Of a stretch of DNA of 7,636 nt, positions 1 to 6,169 are shown piece by piece. The notes under the pieces were generated by a model. That model worked only from the letters and a program-made list of their open reading frames with translations. It searched no databases and was not told the DNA's origin. Position 1 is the first letter of the stretch. Every line of letters begins with the position of its first letter. Source of the DNA: Gallionellaceae bacterium UBA5126 (GTDB lineage: Bacteria > Pseudomonadota > Gammaproteobacteria > Burkholderiales > Gallionellaceae); assembly GCA_002414205.1 (NCBI GenBank), contig DHYQ01000012.1:1-7636 (forward strand), read 5' to 3'. Position numbers and translations under genes: made by a program.

Positions 1-114
1 GGTGAGCAACTGCTTACTACCGGCAATCCAGAGGTGGAGCGTGATCGCGCCCTGCTGGACAAGCTGGGCATGTACCCGCTGAACGAGCACACCCACGCCG
101 CAGGTCACGCATGA
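1..114 (+). CDS. 3' end of an unidentified gene (partial)
   Basis: The first frame is open from the window edge to a TGA at 112-114 and gives 37 residues ending in [11 protein letters not shown]. The amino-acid mix is ordinary for a soluble protein, with charged residues (EVERDR) followed by [10 protein letters not shown]. The stop overlaps the start of the exonuclease III gene as ATGA at 111-114, an arrangement typical of translational coupling, which supports this as a real reading frame and suggests the two genes are co-transcribed. The fragment is too short to place in a family. In Pseudomonas an exonuclease III-like gene (crc) neighbours pyrE, but I see nothing in these residues that identifies PyrE. 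Confidence 0.6.
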   Translation, partial: GEQLLTTGNPEVERDRALLDKLGMYPLNEHTHAAGHA

Positions 115-875
115 AGCTGGCCACCTGGAACGTCAATTCGCTCAAGGTGCGTTTGCCGCAGGTGCTGGACTGGCTGCGCGACAACCCGGTCGAGGTGCTG
201 TGCTTGCAGGAAACCAAACTGCAAGACCATGACTTCCCGCAGGAGGCTTTGCAGGCAGCCGGTTACCACAGCGTGTTTGCCGGGCAGAAAACCTACAACG
301 GCGTGGCGATTCTCAGCCGCAGCCCGGCCAGCGAGGTGCAAATCGGCATTCCCAACTACGAAGACGAGCAAAAACGCGTTTTGGCTGCCACCATCGACGG
401 CCAACGCGTGGTGTGCGTCTATGTGCCGAATGGGCAGGAAGTCGATTCCGACAAATACCACTACAAACTCGGCTGGCTGCGCGCCCTGACCGACTGGCTG
501 CGCGAGGAATTACAACGCCATCCCAAGCTGCTGGTTTTGGGCGATTACAACATCGCCCCGGACGACCGCGATGTGCATGACCCGGTGGCCTGGCAGGGCA
601 ACATTCTGGTCAGCGACGCCGAGCGCGAGCGTTTCCAGCAACTGCTGGCACTGGGGCTGCACGACAGCTTCCGGCTGTTTGAGCAAGCGGCTAAGTCCTT
701 CAGTTGGTGGGATTATCGTATGCTGGCTTTCCGCCGCAACCAGGGCGTGCGCATCGACCATATACTGGTCAGCGAAGCGCTTAAAACCGCCTGCGACAGT
801 TGCGTCATCGACAAGACACCGCGCAAATGGGAGCGCCCTTCCGATCACACCCCGGTAATTTTGACCCTGACTTAA
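111..875 (+). CDS. xth: Exodeoxyribonuclease III family protein (Xth-type AP endonuclease)
   Basis: This 254-residue cytoplasmic protein belongs to the exonuclease III / endonuclease-exonuclease-phosphatase fold. Such enzymes nick DNA 5' of abasic sites and remove 3' blocking groups and nucleotides in base excision repair, using a divalent metal. The hallmark motifs are present in order: WNVNSLK near residues 6-12 (metal-site Asn7), LQETKL with catalytic Glu34, VYVPNGQ at 103-109 (Tyr104), GDYNIAP at 144-150 (Asp145, Asn147), SFSWWDYR at 196-203, RIDHIL at 214-219 (Asp216), and the C-terminal SDHTPV with the Asp245-His246 pair. All catalytic positions appear intact, which argues for an active nuclease rather than a Crc-like regulator that has lost activity. 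The length is close to the usual 250-270 residues. The start is the ATG that overlaps the upstream stop. Lysine codons here are mixed (5 AAG, 7 AAA), a useful baseline for the unusual gene downstream. Confidence 0.95.
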   Translation: MKLATWNVNSLKVRLPQVLDWLRDNPVEVLCLQETKLQDHDFPQEALQAAGYHSVFAGQKTYNGVAILSRSPASEVQIGIPNYEDEQKRVLAATIDGQRVVCVYVPNGQEVDSDKYHYKLGWLRALTDWLREELQRHPKLLVLGDYNIAPDDRDVHDPVAWQGNILVSDAERERFQQLLALGLHDSFRLFEQAAKSFSWWDYRMLAFRRNQGVRIDHILVSEALKTACDSCVIDKTPRKWERPSDHTPVILTLT

Positions 876-945
876 CCGTTCATCGCCTGAATTCATCTTA
901 AAATAACCGCTCATCGGTCGACCTTCGCATCCCGTCGGACGGTGC

Positions 946-973
946 GCAACACCCTTAAATCAACCCGTAGAAT
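946..973 (+). promoter_or_regulatory. Weak sigma-70-like promoter candidate before the pilin operon
   Basis: The 123-base gap 876-998 is the only non-coding space before the minor-pilin genes, so a promoter is expected there unless they are read from upstream. TAGAAT at 968-973 matches the -10 consensus at five of six positions. GCAACA at 946-951, 16 bases upstream, matches the -35 consensus at only three. Transcription would begin near 980, just ahead of the AGGAGGA ribosome binding site at 988-994. A second -10-like hexamer, TAAAAT at 899-904, has no partner. I saw neither a sigma-54 GG...GC element nor an intrinsic terminator in the gap. Confidence 0.2.
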
Positions 974-998
974 TCGCCCCAAGCAATAGGAGGACACC

Positions 999-1466
999 AT
1001 GCGCTTCAGCAAACAACAAGGCTTTACCCTCGTCGAAATGATGATCGTCGTCGCCATTATTTTTATTCTGGCCCGGATTGCCCTGCCTGCTTATACCGAT
1101 TACATCACCCGTGGCAAGCTGGTTGAAGCCGGCGTCAACCTGGCTTCCTATCGCACCAGCATGGAACAGTACTACCAAGACATGCGTACCTATGCCGCCA
1201 GCGGTGCCGCCACGACTTGCGGCTTCCCGATTTCCAGCGTGACTTCCAAATACTTCACCTACGGCTGTGCCGTTTCCGGCACCGGTGCCACCCAGACTTT
1301 CACCGCAGTTGCCTCCAGTGTGGCCGGTCAAGGTTTTGGCAATGCAGTTGCCAACTACGTCTACACCATTGACGACAACAACACCAAGACCACCACCCGT
1401 TTCGGCGGTGCAGCACCGGCCTCTGGCGTGGGCTGCTGGCTGGTCAAACGGGGGCAATCATGCTGA
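999..1466 (+). CDS. pilE: Type IV minor pilin, PilE type
   Basis: This 155-residue type IV prepilin has an 8-residue leader (MRFSKQQG), a prepilin-peptidase site at G8|F9, and Glu at mature position +5 (Glu13). A hydrophobic helix runs to about residue 37 and a small globular domain follows. Four cysteines (74, 90, 146, 155) could form two disulfides. The end, [11 protein letters not shown], is typical of PilE-like minor pilins, where a C-terminal loop closes on the last Cys. Minor pilins of this type are processed by PilD and help prime the pilus at the inner membrane. The start is fixed by a near-perfect AGGAGGA four bases upstream of the ATG. The helix is unusual: mature position 14 is Phe rather than the common Gly, and position 18 is Arg. 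A major pilin is the alternative, but the setting among fimT, pilV, pilW and pilX favours PilE. In Pseudomonas aeruginosa pilE lies last in the cluster; here it is first. Confidence 0.88.
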   Translation: MRFSKQQGFTLVEMMIVVAIIFILARIALPAYTDYITRGKLVEAGVNLASYRTSMEQYYQDMRTYAASGAATTCGFPISSVTSKYFTYGCAVSGTGATQTFTAVASSVAGQGFGNAVANYVYTIDDNNTKTTTRFGGAAPASGVGCWLVKRGQSC

Positions 1467-2110
1467 GTTCAGCCCGTCAGCAACGTGGTGTGACGCTGCT
1501 TGAACTGATCATTGCGCTGTCCGTACTGGCCGCTGCGATCAGCATGTCGATTCCGGCGGTTTCAGACTGGGCAGACAACAACCGCATCAAGGCGACTGCC
1601 GATGCCATGATCAACGGCCTGCAAAAAGCCCGAATGGAAGCGGTACGCCAAAACGTGCCCGCCCGCTTTGTGTTGACCGACACACCGACTTATAACGCGA
1701 CCGCCGGGGGTCAATCCGGCGACTGGGAAATCTGTACCTCGGACAACAATGGCAGCTTTGTCGGTAATCGCGGCAATTTCTGGTACAACACCGAAGTCGG
1801 CAAGCCCCCCAAGATCGGTGTCAGTACCGCCGCACTGACCGGCCAAGTCTTTACCACGCCCTTGGCGGCGGGTGCAGGCTTGACCGGATTGGGCAACAAT
1901 TGTGTCGGCACCACCCCCGCCACCAGCAATGTCAACGTCACCTTTGACGCCATGGGTCGCACCATGGGTACCGGCAACATTACCCGCATTGACATCCTGA
2001 ATTCGCGCCCGAACAACAGTAACAAGCGCTTGGTCATCACCATCAGTTCCCAAGGGCAGGTGGACTTGTGCAACCCGGCATCTTTGGATGTCAATTTGAA
2101 GTGCAACTGA
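1460..2110 (+). CDS. fimT: GspH/FimT-FimU family minor pseudopilin
   Basis: This 216-residue prepilin has a 10-residue leader and a cleavage site at G10|V11 with Glu at +5 (Glu15, in VTLLE). Its helix runs into the family-typical segment around residues 37-66 ([20 protein letters not shown], then ARMEAVRQN). The GspH-type C-terminal beta domain ends in [13 protein letters not shown] (192-204), the usual final strands of this family, with Cys204 and Cys215 near the end. It should sit among the minor pilins that initiate the pilus. FimT and FimU paralogues are hard to separate by eye. The C-terminal GRxR DNA-binding motif reported for competence-type FimT is replaced by GQVD here, which leans towards a FimU-like structural role. 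The start overlaps pilE by seven bases and is preceded by GGGGGC at 1450-1455. At 216 residues it is somewhat longer than many family members because of a Gly/Thr/Ala-rich middle. Confidence 0.88.
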   Translation: MLSSARQQRGVTLLELIIALSVLAAAISMSIPAVSDWADNNRIKATADAMINGLQKARMEAVRQNVPARFVLTDTPTYNATAGGQSGDWEICTSDNNGSFVGNRGNFWYNTEVGKPPKIGVSTAALTGQVFTTPLAAGAGLTGLGNNCVGTTPATSNVNVTFDAMGRTMGTGNITRIDILNSRPNNSNKRLVITISSQGQVDLCNPASLDVNLKCN

Positions 2111-2111
2111 C

Positions 2112-2711
2112 ATGAACAGTAAATTTCAACAACATGGCTTGGTGCTGCTGGAAGGGCTGATTGCCATCCTGATTTTCTCGATGGCGATCATGGCCGTCGT
2201 GGGCTTGCAGGCCACTGCCATCGCCAAGAGCACCGAAGCGCAATACCGCGCTGACGCGGCATTTCTGGCCAACCAGTTGTTGGCACAGATGATGGTGCAT
2301 GCCGGTTCCGGCGTCATTACCGCCGCCGGCATTCAACCCGGCAACGCCATGGCCTCCGGGGTCGCCGCCGCGCCCAACTTGTACAACTATCATTGTCCAA
2401 ACTGCACCATCGCCGCTGCCACCGCAGCCGGCACCAAGGCGGGCGATCCCGAATACGTGCGCTGGCTGCAACAAATTCAGGGAACGGCTGGCCAAGCGGC
2501 CTTTTTACCCGGCGTGACCGACACCATGAACATGCCCAGCATCAATGTGCATTGCACCTCAGCGGACTTGGCCCTGATGCCCACCTGCTCGGCAGCGACC
2601 ATGCCACAGTCGGCAACCGAGGTGACCATCACCTTGCGTTGGCAAAAGAGTACGCGTGCGGGCAGTCCGCAGCACACTTATGAAACTTCTTCCGATATTC
2701 AACCGAACTGA
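2112..2711 (+). CDS. pilV: Type IV pilus minor pilin PilV
   Basis: This 199-residue prepilin has the leader MNSKFQQHG, a cleavage site at G9|L10, and Glu at +5 (Glu14). The helix continues as GLIAILIFSMAIMAVVGLQA, then a segment with AKSTEAQYRADAAFLANQL at about 37-55. This LLEGLIA...GLQ...AxFLANQL pattern is characteristic of PilV. In the Pseudomonas system PilV joins FimU, PilW and PilX in the tip-priming complex. Cysteines in the globular part (YHCPNC, HCTS, TCSA) allow disulfides. It starts one base after the fimT stop with no clear Shine-Dalgarno sequence, so translation probably depends on coupling from the upstream gene. Confidence 0.9.
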   Translation: MNSKFQQHGLVLLEGLIAILIFSMAIMAVVGLQATAIAKSTEAQYRADAAFLANQLLAQMMVHAGSGVITAAGIQPGNAMASGVAAAPNLYNYHCPNCTIAAATAAGTKAGDPEYVRWLQQIQGTAGQAAFLPGVTDTMNMPSINVHCTSADLALMPTCSAATMPQSATEVTITLRWQKSTRAGSPQHTYETSSDIQPN

Positions 2712-2713
2712 TC

Positions 2714-4015
2714 ATGCGTACCTACCGTAAACAATCTGGTTTCTCGCTGACCGAAATCATGGTCGGCATGACCGTAGGTCTCATCATGATCCTGGTCATC
2801 CTGCAAACCATGTCACTTTTCGAGACACAGCGTTCGCGCTCGAATGGCGCATCCGACATGCAAAACAGCGGCTTGCTGGCCTTGTACACACTGGAACAGG
2901 AAACCGCACAGGCCGGCTACGGCATGATGATGACCTATCAAGGCATCGGCGATCTGCCCTGCCTGCAAATCAACGGCTTTGGCAACCCCGCCGGGGTGTT
3001 TTATGCCATCCCTATTGTGCTGACCACTTCCGGCACCATGGATAGCGTCACCTTGTCGCGCATCGACTCCGCCTACGGCGGTCTGATGACCGGCGGTGGC
3101 TTGGCCAACGTCAGCACCCCGATCGCCGCTCAAGCCGACCTAGTGGCCGCCTCCGGCATTCGCCTGAGCAGCGCCTCCGGTGTATTCAAGCCCGCAGGCG
3201 TGATCCAAACCGTTGCCACCTATCCTGCCAGCGCAGTGGATGCCAGCAACCTGACCTACAAAGTCACCTCTGCCGTGGCCGACACCGTGCTGATTTCCAG
3301 TGCGTCTGGTGTGGTTCCCAAAAACGCCTGCACCCTGATGGCCGTGAACAAGTTCGTTTCCGGTGCGGCCTACGTACCAGAGCAACTGAATGCCAGCGGT
3401 GTTTCGGTGCAGTCCGCCGTGCAAGCGTTCACCACCCTGAGTTTCAGCCACGTGAGCAATGTCGGTCTGAACACCGCATTGACCCCCACTTTTGCCAGCT
3501 ACCCTCAAGGCACCGCGCTGATGCACAATCTGGGCCCATCTCCCACCTTGCGTAGCGTCACTTTCTCGGTCGATGGCAGCGGTCAATTCCTGCAAATCAC
3601 CAATGGGGTGTCCTCGGTGGTGACCAGCAACATTGTCAACATGCAAACCCAATACGGGGTTGCCCCGGCAGGTTCGCAAACCATCAATTGCTGGGTCAAT
3701 CCAACCGCCGCGAATACCAACCCCGCCAGCACCGCCTGCCCCGCCGGGGATGCGGCAGACTGGACACAAGCAGGTCTGATGGCAACACCGGCCAACATCA
3801 AACGCATCAAGGCCATTCGTGTCGCCCTCGTTGCTCGCAATAACGTGATGGAGAAAGCCAAAAACGGCGTGTGTAGCGCCACCGCGACTGCACCCATTTC
3901 CTGGTTGAATGGCCCGCTCATCGACTTGACCGCCAATCCAGACTGGCAGTGCTATCGCTACAAGGTATACCAGACCATCATCCCACTGAATAACGTCTTG
4001 CTGGGGAACCTATGA
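2714..4015 (+). CDS. pilW: Type IV pilus assembly protein PilW
   Basis: This 433-residue prepilin-like protein has the leader MRTYRKQSG, a cleavage site at G9|F10, and Glu at +5 (Glu14, in FSLTE). The helix MVGMTVGLIMILVILQTM and the following RSNGASDMQNSGLLALYTLE segment (about residues 37-56) match the PilW signature, in which a conserved DMQ..G.....LE stretch leads into the globular domain. The C-terminus (YRYKVYQTIIPLNNVL) also fits the usual RY(R/K)V...T..PLRN ending. PilW is the largest of the core minor pilins and is expected at the pilus tip complex. The middle is rich in Ala, Ser, Gly and Thr. It starts two bases after the pilV stop without an obvious ribosome binding site, and its own stop overlaps the pilX start as ATGA at 4012-4015. 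Confidence 0.92.
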   Translation: MRTYRKQSGFSLTEIMVGMTVGLIMILVILQTMSLFETQRSRSNGASDMQNSGLLALYTLEQETAQAGYGMMMTYQGIGDLPCLQINGFGNPAGVFYAIPIVLTTSGTMDSVTLSRIDSAYGGLMTGGGLANVSTPIAAQADLVAASGIRLSSASGVFKPAGVIQTVATYPASAVDASNLTYKVTSAVADTVLISSASGVVPKNACTLMAVNKFVSGAAYVPEQLNASGVSVQSAVQAFTTLSFSHVSNVGLNTALTPTFASYPQGTALMHNLGPSPTLRSVTFSVDGSGQFLQITNGVSSVVTSNIVNMQTQYGVAPAGSQTINCWVNPTAANTNPASTACPAGDAADWTQAGLMATPANIKRIKAIRVALVARNNVMEKAKNGVCSATATAPISWLNGPLIDLTANPDWQCYRYKVYQTIIPLNNVLLGNL

Positions 4016-4821
4016 AACCGCTCGTCATACATCAACAACGTGGCGTTGTTCTGCTGGTCGCCCTGGTCGCGCTGGTAGCCCTGAGTCTCGCCGGGCTGGC
4101 CATGATGCGTACCGTCAATATCAGCAACGAAATTAACGGTAATTTCGCTTTTAACGAAGCGACCACCAAAATGGCCGATGTCGGCATGGAGGCCGCGCAA
4201 AGTTTCATCGCAGGCAACCTGTATGAGAACGCCCTGGCCCGCGCGCTGACCAATTGCAATGCCGCTGGCCCCAGCCTGCCCGGCGCAACCGCACCAACGA
4301 CCGCCACCCCCGCCAATCCGATTACCAATGTCGGCTCCCCGGGCACTGCATTCGGCTGTCCGCAGTTCTATTCGACCTACTTTACCGACATTGACCCCAC
4401 CACCAAGTTACCGGTCAACTTCCCGATCAACGGCTGGAGTGCCCCTATCGACGTGCCTGACTTGCCACTGGGTTGCCAAAACACTCCAGGAAGCTGTGAC
4501 TACACTACGCAATATTTTGTGGAGCGCATGTGCACCAAGGAAACCTGGCAATGGGACACCACGTTGGCACCCGCCGCCAGCGCCGTCGGGGTAACCTCGG
4601 CATCTTCGGTGATTCCCAGCGGCACCCCTTGGTTGCCCGGCGCGCCAACCTTCAAAGCCTGTATCGCTGTCCCCATCAACGATGCTGCTGGCAACCCGAT
4701 TCCCAACCGGGGGCGCTTGTACTATCGCATCACCATCAAGGTTATTGGCCCGCGCAACACCAAGTCGGTCGTGCAGTATTACCTTGGCATGGACGACACC
4801 GTACTCTCCACTGCGCCATAA
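4012..4821 (+). CDS. pilX: Type IV pilus assembly protein PilX
   Basis: This 269-residue protein has a PilX_N-type amino terminus: leader MKPLVIHQQRG, a likely cleavage site at G11|V12, and a hydrophobic helix of VALVALVAL repeats up to about residue 31. MRTVNISNEINGNFAFNEAT at 32-51 then matches the family pattern of a short polar helix with a conserved E..GN....A. Mature position +5 is Val rather than Glu. This fits PilX as the GspK-like tip component, since GspK of type II secretion also lacks Glu5. The globular region has several cysteines (LTNCN, FGCP, LGCQ, GSCDY, RMCT, KACI). Its start overlaps the pilW stop and has GGGGAA at 4003-4008 as ribosome binding site. In Pseudomonas pilX is followed by pilY1, but here it is not. 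Confidence 0.9.
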   Translation: MKPLVIHQQRGVVLLVALVALVALSLAGLAMMRTVNISNEINGNFAFNEATTKMADVGMEAAQSFIAGNLYENALARALTNCNAAGPSLPGATAPTTATPANPITNVGSPGTAFGCPQFYSTYFTDIDPTTKLPVNFPINGWSAPIDVPDLPLGCQNTPGSCDYTTQYFVERMCTKETWQWDTTLAPAASAVGVTSASSVIPSGTPWLPGAPTFKACIAVPINDAAGNPIPNRGRLYYRITIKVIGPRNTKSVVQYYLGMDDTVLSTAP

Positions 4822-4824
4822 TCT

Positions 4825-4858
4825 GAAAGGGGAACCGGATGAAATGAATAAGCTCTAA
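4825..4858 (+). other. Orphan translation start with two tiny ORFs after pilX
   Basis: Four bases after the pilX stop there is a good Shine-Dalgarno stretch, GAAAGGGG (4825-4832), followed six bases later by ATG AAA TGA (4839-4847) and, overlapping it in the next frame, ATG AAT AAG CTC TAA (4844-4858). The spacing is what one expects for the next gene of the operon, yet the frames close after two and four codons. It could be the remnant of a lost downstream gene start, a short leader, or chance. Confidence 0.35.
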
Positions 4859-4904
4859 GTTTGTAGTCGCAGTACCCGAAGTCGTAATCGTGTTTGATTT
4901 ATAT

Positions 4905-4910
4905 AAGGAA
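4905..4910 (+). promoter_or_regulatory. Ribosome binding site that fixes the start of the repeat protein
   Basis: AAGGAA lies seven bases upstream of the ATG at 4918. It selects that ATG over an in-frame TTG at 4894, which would put MIYIRNKI in front of an otherwise clean signal peptide. An AT-rich TATATA at 4900-4905 overlaps it. As a -10 element TATATA would start transcription inside the Shine-Dalgarno sequence, so it is an unlikely promoter. Confidence 0.6.
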
Positions 4911-4917
4911 TAAGATC

Positions 4918-6096
4918 ATGAAAACTCAACCTAGCAAATTATTGTTGGCCCTGGCTGTTTGTTTCAGCATGGCTGCCGCTCACGCCGAAGGCGATGGCAA
5001 GAGCTCCCGCTCCTCCAAGGACACCTCTGGCAAGAGCACTAACACTGTCGTGACCACTGGCTGTACTTCCACAGTGCAAGCCACCGCCTGCGGCCCAGTG
5101 CAAGTGACCACTTGCGCCAGCAGCGGTTCCACCACCGCCGCTGCGATTTCCGCCGCCCAGAAAAACAAGGATGCTGAACGTCATAAGGACGACGGCAAGG
5201 ATCGTGGTGATGGCAAGGATCACAGCGAATCCGACCATGGCAACAACAGCAAGTACTCCAGCCGTGACAACAGCAAGGATGACGGCGATGACAACTACGG
5301 TCGCCCCTATGGCTACCGCTGGGAACAAAGCAACAGCGGCGGCGTGAAGCAACGCAAGGTCACCGTCTGCCACCGTGAAGGCGGCGCACGTACCACTGTG
5401 GACGTGGATGATGATGGCCGCTACCACGGTCATGACAATGATCCAATGGACACCATTGGCGCTTGTGAAGACCAAGACGACAACACCGGCAAGCATACCG
5501 ACAGCAAGAACAAGGGCCGCAGTGTGGAATCCATCTACAAGGCGACGACTTGCGGTACCGTGCGCGCCTACGCCGCACCAGATGCAAGCAAGCACCACGC
5601 CGATGAAGAGCATGGCAAGAATGCTGGCAATCGTTACGCCAACCGCGACAAGACCAAGGATGACGCTTCCGGTTATCGTTGGGAACATGACAAGGATGGC
5701 AACACCGGCACCAGCGGCGACCGTCAACGCAAGGTTACCGTTTGCCACCGTGTTGGCGGTGCCCGTGTAACGCTGGACGTGGATGATGATGGCTGGTACC
5801 ACGGCCATGACAAGCACGCCAATGACACGTTGGGTGCCTGTGAAGATCAAGACGACAGCACTCACAAGTACAACAAGGGCGCGCTGAATGGCACCAATAC
5901 CGTATCCCTGGTTAAGGACGCCGCTTGCTCCAGCACGGCTGCCACAGCAGCCACCACAGGCTCTGCCGCTTGTACCGCCGCCGGTGGTGTGACCAGCGTT
6001 CTGGGTGGTTTGGGCTGCGGTGGTGCGGGTGTTTCCTGCGCCCCATTGGCCACGGGCACTCGCCCAATGCGTGGTGGTCTGCGCAACGTGCGTTAA
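4918..6096 (+). CDS. Secreted Asp/Lys/Cys-rich repeat protein in the PilY1 position (unrecognised family)
   Basis: I do not recognise a named family for this 392-residue protein. It begins with a clear Sec signal peptide (KLLLALAVCFSMAAAHA, cut after Ala23), so it is periplasmic or exported. A Thr/Ser segment with Cys49, 58 and 66 follows, then a highly charged, probably disordered stretch (about 82-130) of KDDGKDRGDGKDHSE type. Two copies of a YRWE...RKVTVCHR...DVDDDG.YHGHD...GACEDQDD repeat occupy 133-188 and 253-313, separated by a linker with Cys212. The Ala/Gly/Cys-rich tail holds Cys337, 352, 367 and 374 and ends LRNVR. The mature protein has twelve cysteines, an even number that suggests disulfides. 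The DVDDDG.YHGHD segment has the D-x-D-x-D-G...D spacing of an EF-hand-like loop, while the C-H...H...G-x-C frame recalls VTxCH...GxC modules of other secreted bacterial proteins. Lysine is AAG 25 times and AAA only 3 times, unlike xth, which suggests high expression or a different origin. It follows pilX where pilY1 is expected. Confidence 0.85.
   Translation: MKTQPSKLLLALAVCFSMAAAHAEGDGKSSRSSKDTSGKSTNTVVTTGCTSTVQATACGPVQVTTCASSGSTTAAAISAAQKNKDAERHKDDGKDRGDGKDHSESDHGNNSKYSSRDNSKDDGDDNYGRPYGYRWEQSNSGGVKQRKVTVCHREGGARTTVDVDDDGRYHGHDNDPMDTIGACEDQDDNTGKHTDSKNKGRSVESIYKATTCGTVRAYAAPDASKHHADEEHGKNAGNRYANRDKTKDDASGYRWEHDKDGNTGTSGDRQRKVTVCHRVGGARVTLDVDDDGWYHGHDKHANDTLGACEDQDDSTHKYNKGALNGTNTVSLVKDAACSSTAATAATTGSAACTAAGGVTSVLGGLGCGGAGVSCAPLATGTRPMRGGLRNVR
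5314..5481 (+). repeat. VCH...GAC / DVDDDG repeat, copy 1
   Basis: This copy encodes residues 133-188 of the secreted protein. It starts YRWE and contains RKVTVCHREGGAR, the acidic loop DVDDDGRYHGHD (Asp162, 164, 166, 173) and GACEDQDD. Compared with copy 2 over the 43-residue core from RKV to QDD, 34 residues are identical. Confidence 0.9.
5674..5856 (+). repeat. VCH...GAC / DVDDDG repeat, copy 2
   Basis: This copy encodes residues 253-313. It has YRWE, then a Gly/Asp-rich spacer five residues longer than in copy 1, RKVTVCHRVGGAR, the loop DVDDDGWYHGHD (Asp287, 289, 291, 298) and GACEDQDD. Many third codon positions differ from copy 1 (for example AAGGTC against AAGGTT and GTCTGC against GTTTGC) while the motif residues are kept. 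The duplication is therefore not recent and the motif seems to be under selection. Confidence 0.9.
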
Positions 6097-6130
6097 GCCA
6101 ACGTCACGCGGAGCTTGTCTCCGCTTGGCT
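6096..6130 (+). other. Bulged stem-loop between stop codon and terminator
   Basis: AGCCAA (6096-6101) pairs with TTGGCT (6125-6130), and inside it GCGGAG (6108-6113) pairs with CTCCGC (6119-6124) around a CTTGT loop. CGTCAC (6102-6107) is left as a one-sided bulge. It lies directly after the stop codon and eight bases before the terminator stem. It may protect the 3' end of the message or be incidental. Confidence 0.45.
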
Positions 6131-6137
6131 GAAACTG

Positions 6138-6169
6138 AACAGCCCCTGCTTTGCAGGGGCTGTTTTTTT
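6138..6169 (+). terminator. Strong intrinsic terminator ending the pilin/repeat-protein unit
   Basis: AACAGCCCCTGC (6138-6149) and GCAGGGGCTGTT (6153-6164) form a perfect 12-base stem around a TTT loop. The T run at 6163-6169 overlaps the last stem bases. This is a textbook rho-independent terminator on the + strand. It separates the minor-pilin/repeat-protein transcript from the VanZ-ferredoxin genes. Confidence 0.95.

Noticed and set aside
3140..3769. Long - strand frame of 209 codons within pilW, and similar antisense frames across the pilin genes.
   Set aside because: The sense strand encodes recognisable PilW. The antisense product is low-complexity Gly/His/Ala with no start signal, as expected from GC-rich codon composition.
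4894..4917. TTG start for the repeat protein, giving MIYIRNKI before the signal peptide.
   Set aside because: AAGGAA at 4905-4910 is correctly spaced for the ATG at 4918, and the shorter form gives a normal Sec signal peptide.
5314..5856. Possible CRISPR-like or satellite DNA repeat.
   Set aside because: There are only two copies, they are in-frame protein repeats with different codon choices, and no regular spacers are present.
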